Below, piece after piece: positions 39,946 to 48,745 of a DNA stretch of 64,000 nt. Below the pieces are notes generated by a model. The model ran no database searches. It was not told where the DNA came from and saw nothing but the letters and a program-made list of their open reading frames with translations. The DNA lies in contig CAVJLL010000004.1 of assembly GCA_963650385.1 (NCBI GenBank), positions 1 through 64,000 of the forward strand, in the 5' to 3' direction. Within the stretch, counting starts at the first letter, position 1, and each line of letters begins with the position of its first letter. Source of the DNA: CAG-791 sp963650385 (GTDB lineage: Bacteria; Bacillota; Clostridia; Lachnospirales; Lachnospiraceae). Made by a program: the position numbers and the translations under genes.

Positions 39946-40425
39946 ATGGACAGAACAACAATGGGGATGTATGCACCGAATCTGATTGCGTTGTGCATCG
40001 ATGAGCGGGCAGATGCGGATTATAATGGAAGGGTCTATGACCAGTACCGCGAGGAGCCGGTGCGGTTCCGGGGAATGCTGGATGCGCTGCGGTGCATAGA
40101 ATTCTTCCTGGACCGCATGGATTTTCCGCAGCGGTCAACGCTGCCGCGCTCGTTCAGCAAACAGACGGCGGTTTCGGATGATTACGGGAAGCGTCCTGCA
40201 AGAGAGGAGATTATGAGCAATCTGGAGAACAAAAAAGGCGAAGAGGGAACCTTCATTGTACAGGTCAAGTATCGTCAGAATGCGACCTGGCAGGGACAGG
40301 TGGTCTGGGCAGAGAAGAATAAGAAAATGTACTTCCGGAGTGCACTGGAGCTCCTTCGCCTGATCGACGATGCGATGCGTGCAGAAGCGGATGCAGCCGC
40401 GGATAAGAATTCGGAAGAGGCATAA
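39946..40425 (+). CDS. Hypothetical protein downstream of the SARP-type regulator
   Basis: 159 residues, no family recognised. The first 60 residues (MGMYAPNLIALCIDERADADYNGRVYD, ALRCIEFFLDRMDFPQRS) look like an independent small module. About 98-145 (FIVQVKYRQNATWQGQVVWAEK, KKMYFRSALELLRLIDDAM) look like a beta-strand/helix domain. The Ala/Glu tail is probably disordered. RBS GGATGGA is weak. Cotranscription with the regulator 76 bp upstream is likely; the pairing suggests a linked but unknown role. Confidence 0.6.
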   Translation: MDRTTMGMYAPNLIALCIDERADADYNGRVYDQYREEPVRFRGMLDALRCIEFFLDRMDFPQRSTLPRSFSKQTAVSDDYGKRPAREEIMSNLENKKGEEGTFIVQVKYRQNATWQGQVVWAEKNKKMYFRSALELLRLIDDAMRAEADAAADKNSEEA

Positions 40426-40431
40426 ATGCAT

Positions 40432-40487
40432 GGCCGCCTGCGGATCATTTTTGGAAAAAGAATGATCTGCGGGCGGCAATGTTTTTT
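40432..40487 (+). terminator. Terminator after the SARP operon
   Basis: GCCGCC.GC.GATCATT pairs with AATGATC.GC.GGCGGC around an A/T loop, then TTTTTT at 40482-40487. It can serve both strands, facing the convergent methyltransferase gene. Confidence 0.85.
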
Positions 40488-40543
40488 ACAAATATACACT
40501 GGATGGCTGCATATTTTGTGCTTGTTCAGCGAATGCTAAAGGG

Positions 40544-41422
40544 CTACACCGTCCAGCGGCCGGATGCGCCGCAGGGAAGTACGAGTCCGTTCTGCGAGAC
40601 GGGGAGACCAACCTCGTCGGCGGCAACCTGCCCACCGAACCGGTCGGCAAATGCGGTGTGCAGCATGTAGGAGAGCACGGCAGGCTGGAGCCCCGTTGTG
40701 TACGAATTCAGCAGTACGAAAAGCGGCTGATCGGAGATCAGCTGGCGGCACAGAAGGAGGAACGGGTAGATACTTTCTTCCATTTTCCAGATTTCACCCT
40801 TCGGGCCCCGGCCGTAGGAGGGCGGATCCATGATGATCGCATCATAGCGGCTGCCGCGCCGGATTTCCCGCTCGACAAATTTGACGCAGTCGTCCACAAG
40901 CCAGCGGATGGGGGCATCGCCAAGGCCGGAGAGCTGTGCGTTTTCCTTGGCCCATGTCACCATCCCCTTGGATGCGTCGACATGGGTGACGTTTGCCCCG
41001 GCTGCTGCTGCGGCAAGGGTCGCGCCGCCGGTATAGGCAAACAGGTTGAGAACACGCACGGGGGTTCCACTTTCCGCGCGGCTCCGGATTAAGGGGGTGA
41101 ACCAGTCCCAGTTGACGGCCTGCTCCGGGAAAAGACCGGTGTGCTTGAAGCTGAAGGGTTTGAGCATGAAGCTGCGCTTGCTGCCGGCTCCGGAGTAGGA
41201 GATCATCCACTCCTCGGGAAGTGAGAAAAACTCCCAACTGCCGCCGCCGCTCTTGCTGCGGTGGTAATGGGCGTTCGGACGATTCCATTTATTACTGCGC
41301 GGACTGTCCCAGATTACCTGCGGATCCGGACGGATCAGCAGATAATCACCCCAGCGCTCTAACTTCTCACCGCGAGAGGTGTCTATTACTTCATAATCTT
41401 GCCATTGATCTGCCAGCCACAT
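40544..41422 (-). CDS. Class I SAM-dependent rRNA methyltransferase (RlmI/RlmK-like)
   Basis: 292 residues. SAM-binding motif I is VLNLFAYTGGATLAAAAAG, the next acidic residue is in THVDAS, and DPPSYGRG is the catalytic-type motif IV seen in 23S rRNA m5C/m2G methyltransferases. The N-terminal domain differs from RlmI and no PUA domain is present, so the exact base is unknown. It diverges from the symporter gene across a 147-bp spacer. Confidence 0.85.
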   Translation of the reverse strand: MWLADQWQDYEVIDTSRGEKLERWGDYLLIRPDPQVIWDSPRSNKWNRPNAHYHRSKSGGGSWEFFSLPEEWMISYSGAGSKRSFMLKPFSFKHTGLFPEQAVNWDWFTPLIRSRAESGTPVRVLNLFAYTGGATLAAAAAGANVTHVDASKGMVTWAKENAQLSGLGDAPIRWLVDDCVKFVEREIRRGSRYDAIIMDPPSYGRGPKGEIWKMEESIYPFLLLCRQLISDQPLFVLLNSYTTGLQPAVLSYMLHTAFADRFGGQVAADEVGLPVSQNGLVLPCGASGRWTV

Positions 41423-41491
41423 GAATTCTGCTCCGTTTCTGAATAATTACATAGATACAAAACAACGTTCTTCATAGTCTACCACACAGGA

Positions 41492-41520
41492 TTGACGCGG
41501 GGAAAGGGATCACGTACAAT
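41492..41520 (+). promoter_or_regulatory. putP promoter
   Basis: TTGACG at 41492-41497 and TACAAT at 41515-41520, 17-bp spacer. The start codon is 50 bp downstream with GGGAGGA as the ribosome binding site. Confidence 0.75.
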
Positions 41521-41569
41521 GAAACCCATGTATTCGTGTATACAATGATGATACGATGAGGGAGGAATT

Positions 41570-43099
41570 ATGACAGCATCACAGATCACTATGCTGGTGA
41601 CGATGGCGGCATATCTGTTTGCCATGGTAGGCGTCGGCATCAAGCTATCGGAAAAGAACGAGACGATGGGAGATTTCTATCTGGGCGGCCGACAGCTGGG
41701 GCCGCTTGTTACGGCCATGAGTGCGGAGGCCTCGGATATGTCCAGCTACCTGCTGATGGGGCTGCCGGGACTTGCTTATCTTTCGGGAATCGCGGATGTC
41801 GGATGGACGGTGATCGGTCTTGCTGCAGGAACCTATCTGAACTGGCTGATTGTGGCAAAGCGTCTCCGCAGCTATACCGAACATACAGGCTCCATCACGC
41901 TCCCGGAGTTTTTCTCGGACCGCTGGGGCGATAAAAAGCACATCCTCACCTTCATGGCGGCGGTGTGGATTATCGTGTTCTTTGTGCCGTATACCGCGTC
42001 CGGCTTTGCGGCCTGCGGCAAGCTGTTCCGCTCTCTTTTCGGCGTAGACTATCATGCGGCAATGATCATCAGCGCCATCGTTATCATTTTTTATACGGCA
42101 ATGGGCGGCTTTCTGGCTGCGTCCATGACGGATTTCATTCAGAGCATCATCATGACCGCTGCGCTGGCGGCAATTCTGATTTTCGGATTTACACAGGCGG
42201 GAGGCATCGCCGCTGTTTTTGATAACGCGCGGTCGCTGCCGGGATACCTTTCCTTTACGCAGTCCTATGATCCGACAACGGGAACCGCGAATCCGTACGG
42301 CGTTCTTACGATCTGCTCCACTCTGGCATGGGGACTTGGGTATTTCGGCATGCCCCATATCCTGCTCCGCTTCATGGCCATTGAGGACGTGGACAAGCTG
42401 AAGCTCTCGCGGCGTGTGGCTTCGATCTGGGTTGTTATTTCCATGGCGGTGGCGGTCCTGATCGGCATGGTTGGACTGGGAATGACAAGGGAAGGTAAAA
42501 TTGAGACGCTTGCCGGTTCTGCATCGGAGACCGTTATTGTGCGGATCGCGGACCTTCTGTCGCAGCACGGAATTGCAGCGGCGTTGGTGGCCGGCGTAGT
42601 TTTGTCGGGAATTCTTGCCAGCACGATGTCTACGGCGGATTCACAGCTCCTGGCGGCATCCTCGTCCGTCAGCAATGATATTCTGGTGAAGACGTTTCAC
42701 CTTAACATTAAGAAGGAACAGGCGCTGCTCCTGTCCAGAATCAGCCTGATTGTGATCGCTGTCATCGGTATTTTTCTGGCGTGGGATCCGGACAGCTCGG
42801 TCTTCGGCATTGTCAGCTTTGCCTGGGCGGGATTCGGCGCTTCCTTCGGCCCGGTGGTTCTCCTGGCGCTTTTCTGGAAGCGATCCAACCGTTACGGCGC
42901 GGCGGCCGGAATGCTGGCGGGCGGCGTAATGGTATTCGTCTGGAAGTTTGCCGTGCGCCCCATGGGCGGCGTGTTGGGAATTTATGAGCTGCTGCCGGCC
43001 TTTCTTGCAGCAATCCTGATCAATGTCGCAGTTTCCCTTCTGACACCGGCACCGGAGAAGGAGATCCTGCGTTGCTATGAGGAAGTGCAGCGGATGTAG
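41570..43099 (+). CDS. putP: Sodium/proline symporter
   Basis: 509-residue member of the sodium:solute symporter (SSS) family with about 13 membrane helices. MGDFYLGGRQLGP, SAEASDMSSYLLMGLPG and the FGMPHILLRFMAI segment match PutP. MSTADSQLLAASSSVSND contains the Ser residues of the second sodium site. Likely imports proline with sodium; another amino acid cannot be excluded. Single gene with its own promoter. Confidence 0.9.
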   Translation: MTASQITMLVTMAAYLFAMVGVGIKLSEKNETMGDFYLGGRQLGPLVTAMSAEASDMSSYLLMGLPGLAYLSGIADVGWTVIGLAAGTYLNWLIVAKRLRSYTEHTGSITLPEFFSDRWGDKKHILTFMAAVWIIVFFVPYTASGFAACGKLFRSLFGVDYHAAMIISAIVIIFYTAMGGFLAASMTDFIQSIIMTAALAAILIFGFTQAGGIAAVFDNARSLPGYLSFTQSYDPTTGTANPYGVLTICSTLAWGLGYFGMPHILLRFMAIEDVDKLKLSRRVASIWVVISMAVAVLIGMVGLGMTREGKIETLAGSASETVIVRIADLLSQHGIAAALVAGVVLSGILASTMSTADSQLLAASSSVSNDILVKTFHLNIKKEQALLLSRISLIVIAVIGIFLAWDPDSSVFGIVSFAWAGFGASFGPVVLLALFWKRSNRYGAAAGMLAGGVMVFVWKFAVRPMGGVLGIYELLPAFLAAILINVAVSLLTPAPEKEILRCYEEVQRM

Positions 43100-43130
43100 C
43101 AGCCGGAGGTCTTTTCACGCATTCATTCGA

Positions 43131-43203
43131 GCTACAGAGCGGCGGAGGATGTCCGAATCAAAAACGGACAACTCCGCCGTCATTCGTCCTCTGACGGGTG
43201 GTG
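43131..43203 (+). repeat. Gene-3'-end dispersed repeat, copy 4
   Basis: GGCGGAG..TGTCCG and CGGACAACTCCGCC form a near-perfect hairpin. The 23-bp core is at 43166-43188, followed by CCGTC/GACGG, a competing second hairpin. Located 30 bp after the putP stop. Confidence 0.7.
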
Positions 43204-43258
43204 TGAATTGTAACCAAAAATCCATCAAAAACTTTGTTAAAAAAGCAGAAAATAACGC

Positions 43259-43287
43259 TTGCATTCAAAAACGGCTTCGTGTACAAT
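43259..43287 (+). promoter_or_regulatory. S10 operon promoter
   Basis: TTGCAT at 43259-43264 and TACAAT at 43282-43287, 17-bp spacer, preceded by an A-rich stretch (43210-43255) resembling an UP element. Gives a leader of about 325 nt before rpsJ. Confidence 0.8.
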
Positions 43288-43504
43288 GAAACACGCTGTG
43301 ACATGATAGCGATGAAGCGAGAGATTGTCAGGCACGGATTTCTTTACTTTCGGTTCGAGAGAAAGGAACCTGGTCTGGGTTACTCCGTGGAGCGAATGTC
43401 TGGGGCGTCTGCAGGACCTGGCGGACATGCCCAAGAATCTGACGACAAGTCACTGTACCGAAGAACCGTCTGCCCAGAGCAGAAACGACGTGATAAGCGT
43501 TCTG

Positions 43505-43532
43505 TCAACGGTTTTGCCGTTGATTTTCTTTT
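43505..43532 (+). terminator. Terminator/attenuator in the S10 operon leader
   Basis: TCAACGG (43505-43511) and CCGTTGA (43517-43523) with a 5-nt loop, then TTTTCTTTT. It lies between the promoter and rpsJ, so all S10 operon transcripts must pass it: a candidate attenuator. The rest of 43294-43618 holds no credible gene. Confidence 0.7.
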
Positions 43533-43618
43533 GAAAAGAACAGGACACGCACGGGAATGTGTACAGTCACCGCTTGTCGTACTTCATAAAAAGTGCGAAT
43601 AAGGAGGCGACTTTTTTT

Positions 43619-43936
43619 ATGGCAAATCAGGTAATGAGAATCACACTGAAGGCATATGATCATGAGCTTATCGATGCTTCTGCCCGCAAGATCATTGAGA
43701 CGGTGAAGAAGAGCGGCTCTCAGGTAAGCGGACCTGTTCCGCTTCCGACCAAGAAGGAGGTTGTTACCATCCTTCGTGCTGTTCATAAGTATAAGGACAG
43801 CCGTGAGCAGTTCGAGCAGAGAACGCATAAGAGACTGATCGATGTTATCGCTCCCACGCAGAAGACAGTAGATGCTCTTCAGCGTCTGGAGATGCCTGCC
43901 GGCGTTTACATCAATGTCAAGATGGTGACGAAGTAA
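43619..43936 (+). CDS. rpsJ: Ribosomal protein S10
   Basis: 30S head protein, also the NusE partner of NusB in antitermination. 105 residues with MRITLKAYDHELIDASARKI and the extended-loop segment. ATG 43619, after AAGGAGG, begins MANQVM as expected; the longer frame from 43559 reads through leader sequence. First gene of the S10 cluster. Confidence 0.96.
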   Translation: MANQVMRITLKAYDHELIDASARKIIETVKKSGSQVSGPVPLPTKKEVVTILRAVHKYKDSREQFEQRTHKRLIDVIAPTQKTVDALQRLEMPAGVYINVKMVTK

Positions 43937-44278
43937 TTCAGAAGAACGCAGGGCAAAGACAGCCGGAAAGACGGCCGGGGAAACCCGATGAAAATGCAGG
44001 TTGCGCCGTTAACATATGCACGCCGGAAGGTCCGGCGGCAGGGCGTAACGATAACCTCTACTTAGTATGACATCCTCTCCTGATGCAGAACCTGTGAACT
44101 GCAGGGGAGAGAGCAGCAAGGACATGAGGAACGGCGGTTCAGGTCACCGCAGGTCAGACAGCAGACCATGTTCGTCATGAAACAGAAGTCACACCTTCCA
44201 TCCGCGCCGATGTCCGCTGTAGGGATTAACACCAATCGGTGTTACAACGCCGCAATGCGGCAGAAAGAGGTAAGAGAT
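43937..44278 (+). ncRNA. Candidate structured RNA between rpsJ and rplC
   Basis: 342 bp with no gene where homologous operons usually have a short gap. Predicted helices include CGGG-GAAA-CCCG (43976-43987, GNRA loop), CGCCGG/CCGGCG (44021-44037) enclosed by GTTGCGCC/GGGCGTAAC, CTCTCC/GGAGAG with GCAG/CTGC, AACACC/GGTGTT (44228-44243) and GCCGC/GCGGC just before the rplC ribosome binding site. Ribosomal-protein binding is a guess. Confidence 0.45.
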
Positions 44279-44959
44279 ATGAAAAAAGCAATTCTTGCAA
44301 CGAAGATTGGTATGACACAGATCTTCGCAGAGGACGGCACACTGGTTCCTGTTACGGTCCTGGAGGCAGGCCCGAACGTGGTAACACAGATCAAGACAGC
44401 AGAGAACGACGGCTACGAGGCAGTTCAGGTAGGCTATGTGGATGCTGTAGATCGTGCCAAGAATGTTGACAAGAGCGGAAAGGTAGAAGTTGCTCATCGC
44501 CACGGCGTGAACAAGGCACAGAAGGGCCACTTCGAGAAGGCTGGAGTATCCAGCAAGAAGTTCGTTCGTGAGTTCCGTCTTGAGAATGCAGCTGAGTATG
44601 CACTCGGCGCTGAGATCAAGGCAGACATCTTTGCAGAGGGCGATCACATTGATGTAACAGCCATCAGCAAGGGTAAGGGCTTCCGTTCGGCAATTCAGAA
44701 GGGTCAGCACAGAGGACCCATGGGACACGGCTCCAAGTTCCACCGCCATGCAGGTTCCAACGGTACTTCTTCTACGCCCAGCCGCGTATTCCCCGGCAAG
44801 GTAATGCCTGGTCATGTGGGAAGCGTTCAGGTAACTGTCAGAAACCTTGAGATTGTGAAGGTTGATCCTGAGAAGAACATCATCCTGGTAAAGGGTGCCG
44901 TTCCCGGACCGAAGAAGGGTCTGGTCACGATCAAGGACACAACAAAGGTGGAAGTCTAA
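44279..44959 (+). CDS. rplC: Ribosomal protein L3
   Basis: Early 50S assembly protein near the peptidyl-transferase centre. 226 residues; starts MKKAILATKIGMTQIFAEDG, and the central loop contains GKGFRSAIQKGQHRGPMGHG and HRHAGSNG, whose Gln/His region approaches the catalytic centre. ATG 44279 after AGAGG is chosen over the ATG 111 bp upstream, which would add 37 unrelated residues. Confidence 0.96.
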   Translation: MKKAILATKIGMTQIFAEDGTLVPVTVLEAGPNVVTQIKTAENDGYEAVQVGYVDAVDRAKNVDKSGKVEVAHRHGVNKAQKGHFEKAGVSSKKFVREFRLENAAEYALGAEIKADIFAEGDHIDVTAISKGKGFRSAIQKGQHRGPMGHGSKFHRHAGSNGTSSTPSRVFPGKVMPGHVGSVQVTVRNLEIVKVDPEKNIILVKGAVPGPKKGLVTIKDTTKVEV

Positions 44960-44992
44960 CAGCTGCCCGGATGAAAGGAGGACCATTTAAAA

Positions 44993-45616
44993 ATGGCTAA
45001 CGTATCAGTTTTCAATATGGAAGGAAAAGAGGTCGGCAAGATCGATCTTTCCGATGCAATCTTCGGCATTGAGCCCAATGAGAACCTGCTTCACCTCGCA
45101 GTTGTTCAGCAGCTGGCCAACAACCGTCAGGGAACACAGAAGGCAAAGACACGCTCTGAGGTTTCCGGCAGCACGGCGAAGCCCTGGAGACAGAAGGGAA
45201 CCGGCCATGCAAGACAGGGCTCCACACGTTCTCCTCAGTGGAGACACGGCGGCGTTGTTTTCGCTCCGGTACCGCGCGACTATTCCTTCAAGCTCAACAA
45301 GAAGGAAAAGAGAACCGCTCTGAAGTCTGCTCTGTCCGATCGTCTGGCAGGCGGCAAGCTGATTGTTGTAGACGAGATCAGCTTCGAAGAGCCCAAGACC
45401 AAGAATTTCGTAAAGGTTATGGAGAATCTGAAGGCAGCCGGCAAGTCTCTGGTTGTTCTTGCTACAGATGATGCAAACGTTCTCCGCGCTTCCGGCAATG
45501 TTCCGGATGCAAAGACCTCTACTGTAAACACCATCAACGTTTACGATCTGATGAATGCACAGACTGTTATCCTCACAAAGGATGCGGTTGCTAAGATTGA
45601 GGAGGTGTACGCATAA
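44993..45616 (+). CDS. rplD: Ribosomal protein L4
   Basis: 50S protein lining the exit tunnel; in enteric bacteria also the feedback regulator of this operon. 207 residues with NRQGTQKAKTRSEVSGS and KPWRQKGTGHARQGSTRSPQ, the long tunnel loop. RBS AAAGGAGG. Its stop codon shares one base with the rplW start. Confidence 0.97.
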   Translation: MANVSVFNMEGKEVGKIDLSDAIFGIEPNENLLHLAVVQQLANNRQGTQKAKTRSEVSGSTAKPWRQKGTGHARQGSTRSPQWRHGGVVFAPVPRDYSFKLNKKEKRTALKSALSDRLAGGKLIVVDEISFEEPKTKNFVKVMENLKAAGKSLVVLATDDANVLRASGNVPDAKTSTVNTINVYDLMNAQTVILTKDAVAKIEEVYA

Positions 45617-45915
45617 TGGCAGCACTTGGATATTATGATGTCATCTTAAAGCCGGTTCTTACTGAGAAGAGCATGAACCTTACTGCTGAGAAGAAGTACA
45701 CATTCTACGTACATCCGGATGCGAACAAGATTCAGATTAAGGATGCAGTGGAGAAGCTCTTCGAGGGCACGAAGGTAGCAAAGGTTAACACCATTACCTG
45801 CAGAGCCAAGACCAAGAGAAGAGGAATGACTGTCGGCAAGACGGCAAAGGGCAAGAAGGCCGTTGTTTTCCTGACAGAGGACAGTAAGGACATCGAGCTT
45901 TACGCCGGACTTTAA
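45616..45915 (+). CDS. rplW: Ribosomal protein L23
   Basis: 50S protein at the tunnel exit, docking site for trigger factor and signal recognition particle. 99 residues with VLTEKSMNL near the start and the RRGMTVGKTAKGKKAVV loop. One-base overlap with rplD. Confidence 0.96.
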   Translation: MAALGYYDVILKPVLTEKSMNLTAEKKYTFYVHPDANKIQIKDAVEKLFEGTKVAKVNTITCRAKTKRRGMTVGKTAKGKKAVVFLTEDSKDIELYAGL

Positions 45916-46009
45916 TTCGGAATCCGGAAAAGTCCCGGGGCAGATAGGCCATCCCAGGCGTGCATTGCTTCGGGCGCGGTGCAGTTAATAAGAAAGAAGG
46001 AGTTATCAA

Positions 46010-46849
46010 ATGGGAATTAGAAAGTATACCGCTTATACCCCGTCCAGACGCAACATGTCCGGCTCCGATTTCGCAGAAGTGACCAAGACTACTCCCGAGA
46101 AGAGTCTGATCGTTTCCAAGCGTAAGAATGCCGGCAGAAACAACCAGGGCAAGATCACTGTTCGTCACAGAGGCGGCGGCAACAGACAGAAATACAGAAA
46201 CATCGATTTCCGGAGACTGAAGGATGACGTTCCGGCAACCGTTATCGGCATTGAGTACGATCCGAACCGTACGGCCAACATTGCACTGATCTGCTATGCA
46301 GACGGTGAGAAGAGCTACATCCTGGCTCCTCAGGGCCTGACCGACGGCATGAAGGTTATGAACGGACCGAAGGCGGAGATCCGCGTCGGCAACTGCCTTC
46401 CTCTTTCCGAGATCCCGGTAGGTACTCTGGTACACAACGTTGAGCTCTATGCAGGCAAGGGCGGCCAGATGGCAAGAACTGCCGGCGCATCTGCTCAGCT
46501 GATGGCGAAAGAGAATGGATATGCAACACTTCGTCTTCCTTCGGGCGAGATGAGAATGGTTCCGCTGGCTTGCCGCGCTACCATCGGTGTTGTCGGAAAT
46601 GCGGATCACAACCTGATCCATTACGGTAAGGCTGGACGCATTCGTCATATGGGCATTCGTCCTCATGTCCGCGGTTCTGTTATGAACCCGAACGATCACC
46701 CGCACGGTGGTGGTGAAGGTAAGGCACCTGTCGGACGTCCCGGCCCTGTAACCCCTTGGGGCAAGCCTGCTCTTGGTTACAAGACTCGCAAGAAGAAGTC
46801 TTCTGACAAGCTCATCGTGAGAAGAAGAAACGGAAAGGGACTTAAATAA
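46010..46849 (+). CDS. rplB: Ribosomal protein L2
   Basis: Highly conserved 50S protein needed for subunit joining and peptidyl transfer. 279 residues; GRNNQGKITVRHRGGGNRQK and the C-terminal NPNDHPHGGGEGKAPVGR loop with the critical His are intact. The 94-bp gap after rplW holds no recognised signal; RBS GAAGGAG. Confidence 0.97.
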   Translation: MGIRKYTAYTPSRRNMSGSDFAEVTKTTPEKSLIVSKRKNAGRNNQGKITVRHRGGGNRQKYRNIDFRRLKDDVPATVIGIEYDPNRTANIALICYADGEKSYILAPQGLTDGMKVMNGPKAEIRVGNCLPLSEIPVGTLVHNVELYAGKGGQMARTAGASAQLMAKENGYATLRLPSGEMRMVPLACRATIGVVGNADHNLIHYGKAGRIRHMGIRPHVRGSVMNPNDHPHGGGEGKAPVGRPGPVTPWGKPALGYKTRKKKSSDKLIVRRRNGKGLK

Positions 46850-46860
46850 GGAGGTACGAA

Positions 46861-47145
46861 ATGGCTAGATCACTGAAAAAAGGACCTTTCGCTGATGAAA
46901 GCCTTTTGAAGAAGGTAGACGCAATGAACGCATCCGGCGACAAGCAGGTTATCAAGACCTGGTCCCGCCGTTCCACGATTTTCCCGTCCTTCGTTGGACA
47001 CACCATTGCGGTTCATGACGGCAGAAAGCATGTCCCGGTTTACATCACTGAGGATATGGTTGGTCACAAGCTCGGCGAGTTTGTTCAGACCAGAACCTTC
47101 CGCGGTCACAACGGAAACAACAAAGAGTCCAGCTCGGGTAGGTAA
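46861..47145 (+). CDS. rpsS: Ribosomal protein S19
   Basis: 30S head protein touching the B1a inter-subunit bridge. 94 residues; MARSLKKGPF, TWSRRSTIFPSFVGHTIAVH and VGHKLGEFVQTRTFRGH are typical. AAGGAGG is 6 bp before ATG, 11 bp after rplB. Confidence 0.97.
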   Translation: MARSLKKGPFADESLLKKVDAMNASGDKQVIKTWSRRSTIFPSFVGHTIAVHDGRKHVPVYITEDMVGHKLGEFVQTRTFRGHNGNNKESSSGR

Positions 47146-47183
47146 TCCGCGCACCCGCGCTATATTGAAAGGAGTTCAGATCT

Positions 47184-47606
47184 ATGGCTAACGGACATAG
47201 AACACAAGTTAAGAGAGCCAGAAATGCGGTCAAGGATACAAGACCTCATGCAAAGCTCACGAATGCAAGAATTCCGGTTCAGAAGGCCTGCTTCGTAATG
47301 GACGCCATCAGAGGTAAGGATGTTACGACAGCAATTGGAATTCTTGAGTATAGCCCGAGATACGCTTCGGGTGTGATCCTTAAGTTACTGAAGTCTGCCA
47401 TCGCAAACGCAGAGAATAATCTCGGCATGAATGCTGCTGATCTCTACATTGCAGAGTGCAACGCTTCCAATGGCCCGATCATGAAGAGAATTCAGCCTCG
47501 TGCACAGGGCAGAGCATATCGGATCTTCAAGAGAATGAGCAATCTGTACATCACTCTTGACGAGAAGAAGGCAGAGCAGCCTGCTGATGCAGCAGAGACC
47601 AAGTAA
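47184..47606 (+). CDS. rplV: Ribosomal protein L22
   Basis: 50S tunnel-wall protein. 140 residues, a little longer than usual because of a C-terminal tail (EKKAEQPADAAETK). MNAADLYIAECNASNGPIMKR and PRAQGRAYRIFKR form the beta-hairpin that reaches into the tunnel, with no resistance-type deletion apparent. Confidence 0.96.
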   Translation: MANGHRTQVKRARNAVKDTRPHAKLTNARIPVQKACFVMDAIRGKDVTTAIGILEYSPRYASGVILKLLKSAIANAENNLGMNAADLYIAECNASNGPIMKRIQPRAQGRAYRIFKRMSNLYITLDEKKAEQPADAAETK

Positions 47607-47630
47607 TTCAGGTGATGGAAAGGAGTCCAT

Positions 47631-48317
47631 ATGGGACAGAAAGTTAATCCTCATGGCATGAGAGTCGGCATCATCAAGGACTGGGATTCCAGATGGTATG
47701 CTGATGACAAGAACTTTTCTGACATGCTGGTAGAAGATCACAAGATCAGAGAGTTCCTCAAGAAGAAGCTCGAGCAGGCAGGCATCTCCAAGATTGAAAT
47801 CGAGAGAGCTTCCGGAAGAGTTAAGGTTACCGTATATTCCGCAAAGCCCGGCGTTGTAATCGGCAAGGGCGGCGCTGAGATCGAGAACACCAAGAAGCAG
47901 CTGCAGAAGCTGACTGCTGACAAGGTTGTTCTGGAGATCAAGGAAATCAAGAGACCCGATAAGGATGCACAGCTCGTAGCTGAGAACATTGCTCAGCAGC
48001 TTGAGAACCGTGTTTCCTTCCGCAGAGCTATGAAGTCTGCAATGAACCGCACCATGAAGTCCGGAGCACTCGGTGTGAAGGCTTCCTGCGGCGGCCGTCT
48101 CGGCGGTGCAGATATCGCTCGTACAGAGACCTATTCTGACGGCACCATCCCGCTTCAGACTCTGCGCGCAGACATTGATTACGGCTTTGCAGAAGCAGAT
48201 ACCACCTATGGTAAGGTTGGCGTTAAGGTCTGGATCTACAAGGGCGAGATTCTTCCCAAGAAGAAGAACGAGCAGGCAGTCGCTGCCTCTGATGAGTCCA
48301 AGGGAGGTGACAACTAA
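47631..48317 (+). CDS. rpsC: Ribosomal protein S3
   Basis: 30S protein at the mRNA entry channel. 228 residues; KH domain with VVIGKGGAEIENTKK, then the C-terminal SGRLGGADIARTE-type segment (CGGRLGGADIARTETYSDG). Overlaps the rplP start by one base. Confidence 0.97.
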   Translation: MGQKVNPHGMRVGIIKDWDSRWYADDKNFSDMLVEDHKIREFLKKKLEQAGISKIEIERASGRVKVTVYSAKPGVVIGKGGAEIENTKKQLQKLTADKVVLEIKEIKRPDKDAQLVAENIAQQLENRVSFRRAMKSAMNRTMKSGALGVKASCGGRLGGADIARTETYSDGTIPLQTLRADIDYGFAEADTTYGKVGVKVWIYKGEILPKKKNEQAVAASDESKGGDN

Positions 48318-48745
48318 TGTTAATGCCGAAGAGAGTTAAGTATCGTGCTGTTTTCCGCGGCGACCGCCGTGGTAAGGCTACCCGCGGCAACAAGCTGGCA
48401 TACGGTGAGTATGGTCTTGTTGCTACCGAGGCAAAATGGGTTCGCTCCAACCAGATTGAGGCAGCCCGTGTCGCTCTGACACGTTACATCAAGCGTGGCG
48501 GACAGGTTTGGATCAAGATTTTCCCGGATAAGCCTGTTACCGGCAAGCCCCTGGGAGTTCGAATGGGATCCGGAAAGGGTTCTGTTGAGTACTGGGTAGC
48601 AGTTGTAAAACCCGGCAGAGTTATGTTTGAAATCTCCGGAGTACCTGAAGAAACTGCAAGAGAGGCACTTCGTCTGGCTGGAACCAAGCTTCCGGTTAAG
48701 ACTAAGATCGTTTCCAAGGCAGATCTGGAAGGCGGTGCAGAATGA
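48317..48745 (+). CDS. rplP: Ribosomal protein L16
   Basis: 50S protein near the A-site tRNA. 142 residues; MLMPKRVKYRAVFRGDRRGKA and KPLGVRMGSGKGSVEYWVAVVK are signature regions. Ends in a 4-base ATGA overlap with rpmC, so translation is coupled. Confidence 0.97.
   Translation: MLMPKRVKYRAVFRGDRRGKATRGNKLAYGEYGLVATEAKWVRSNQIEAARVALTRYIKRGGQVWIKIFPDKPVTGKPLGVRMGSGKGSVEYWVAVVKPGRVMFEISGVPEETAREALRLAGTKLPVKTKIVSKADLEGGAE

Noticed and set aside
43234..43602. 122-codon frame in the S10 leader
   Set aside because: Runs through the promoter -10 box and the attenuator hairpin, has no family likeness, and its start precedes the expected transcription start.
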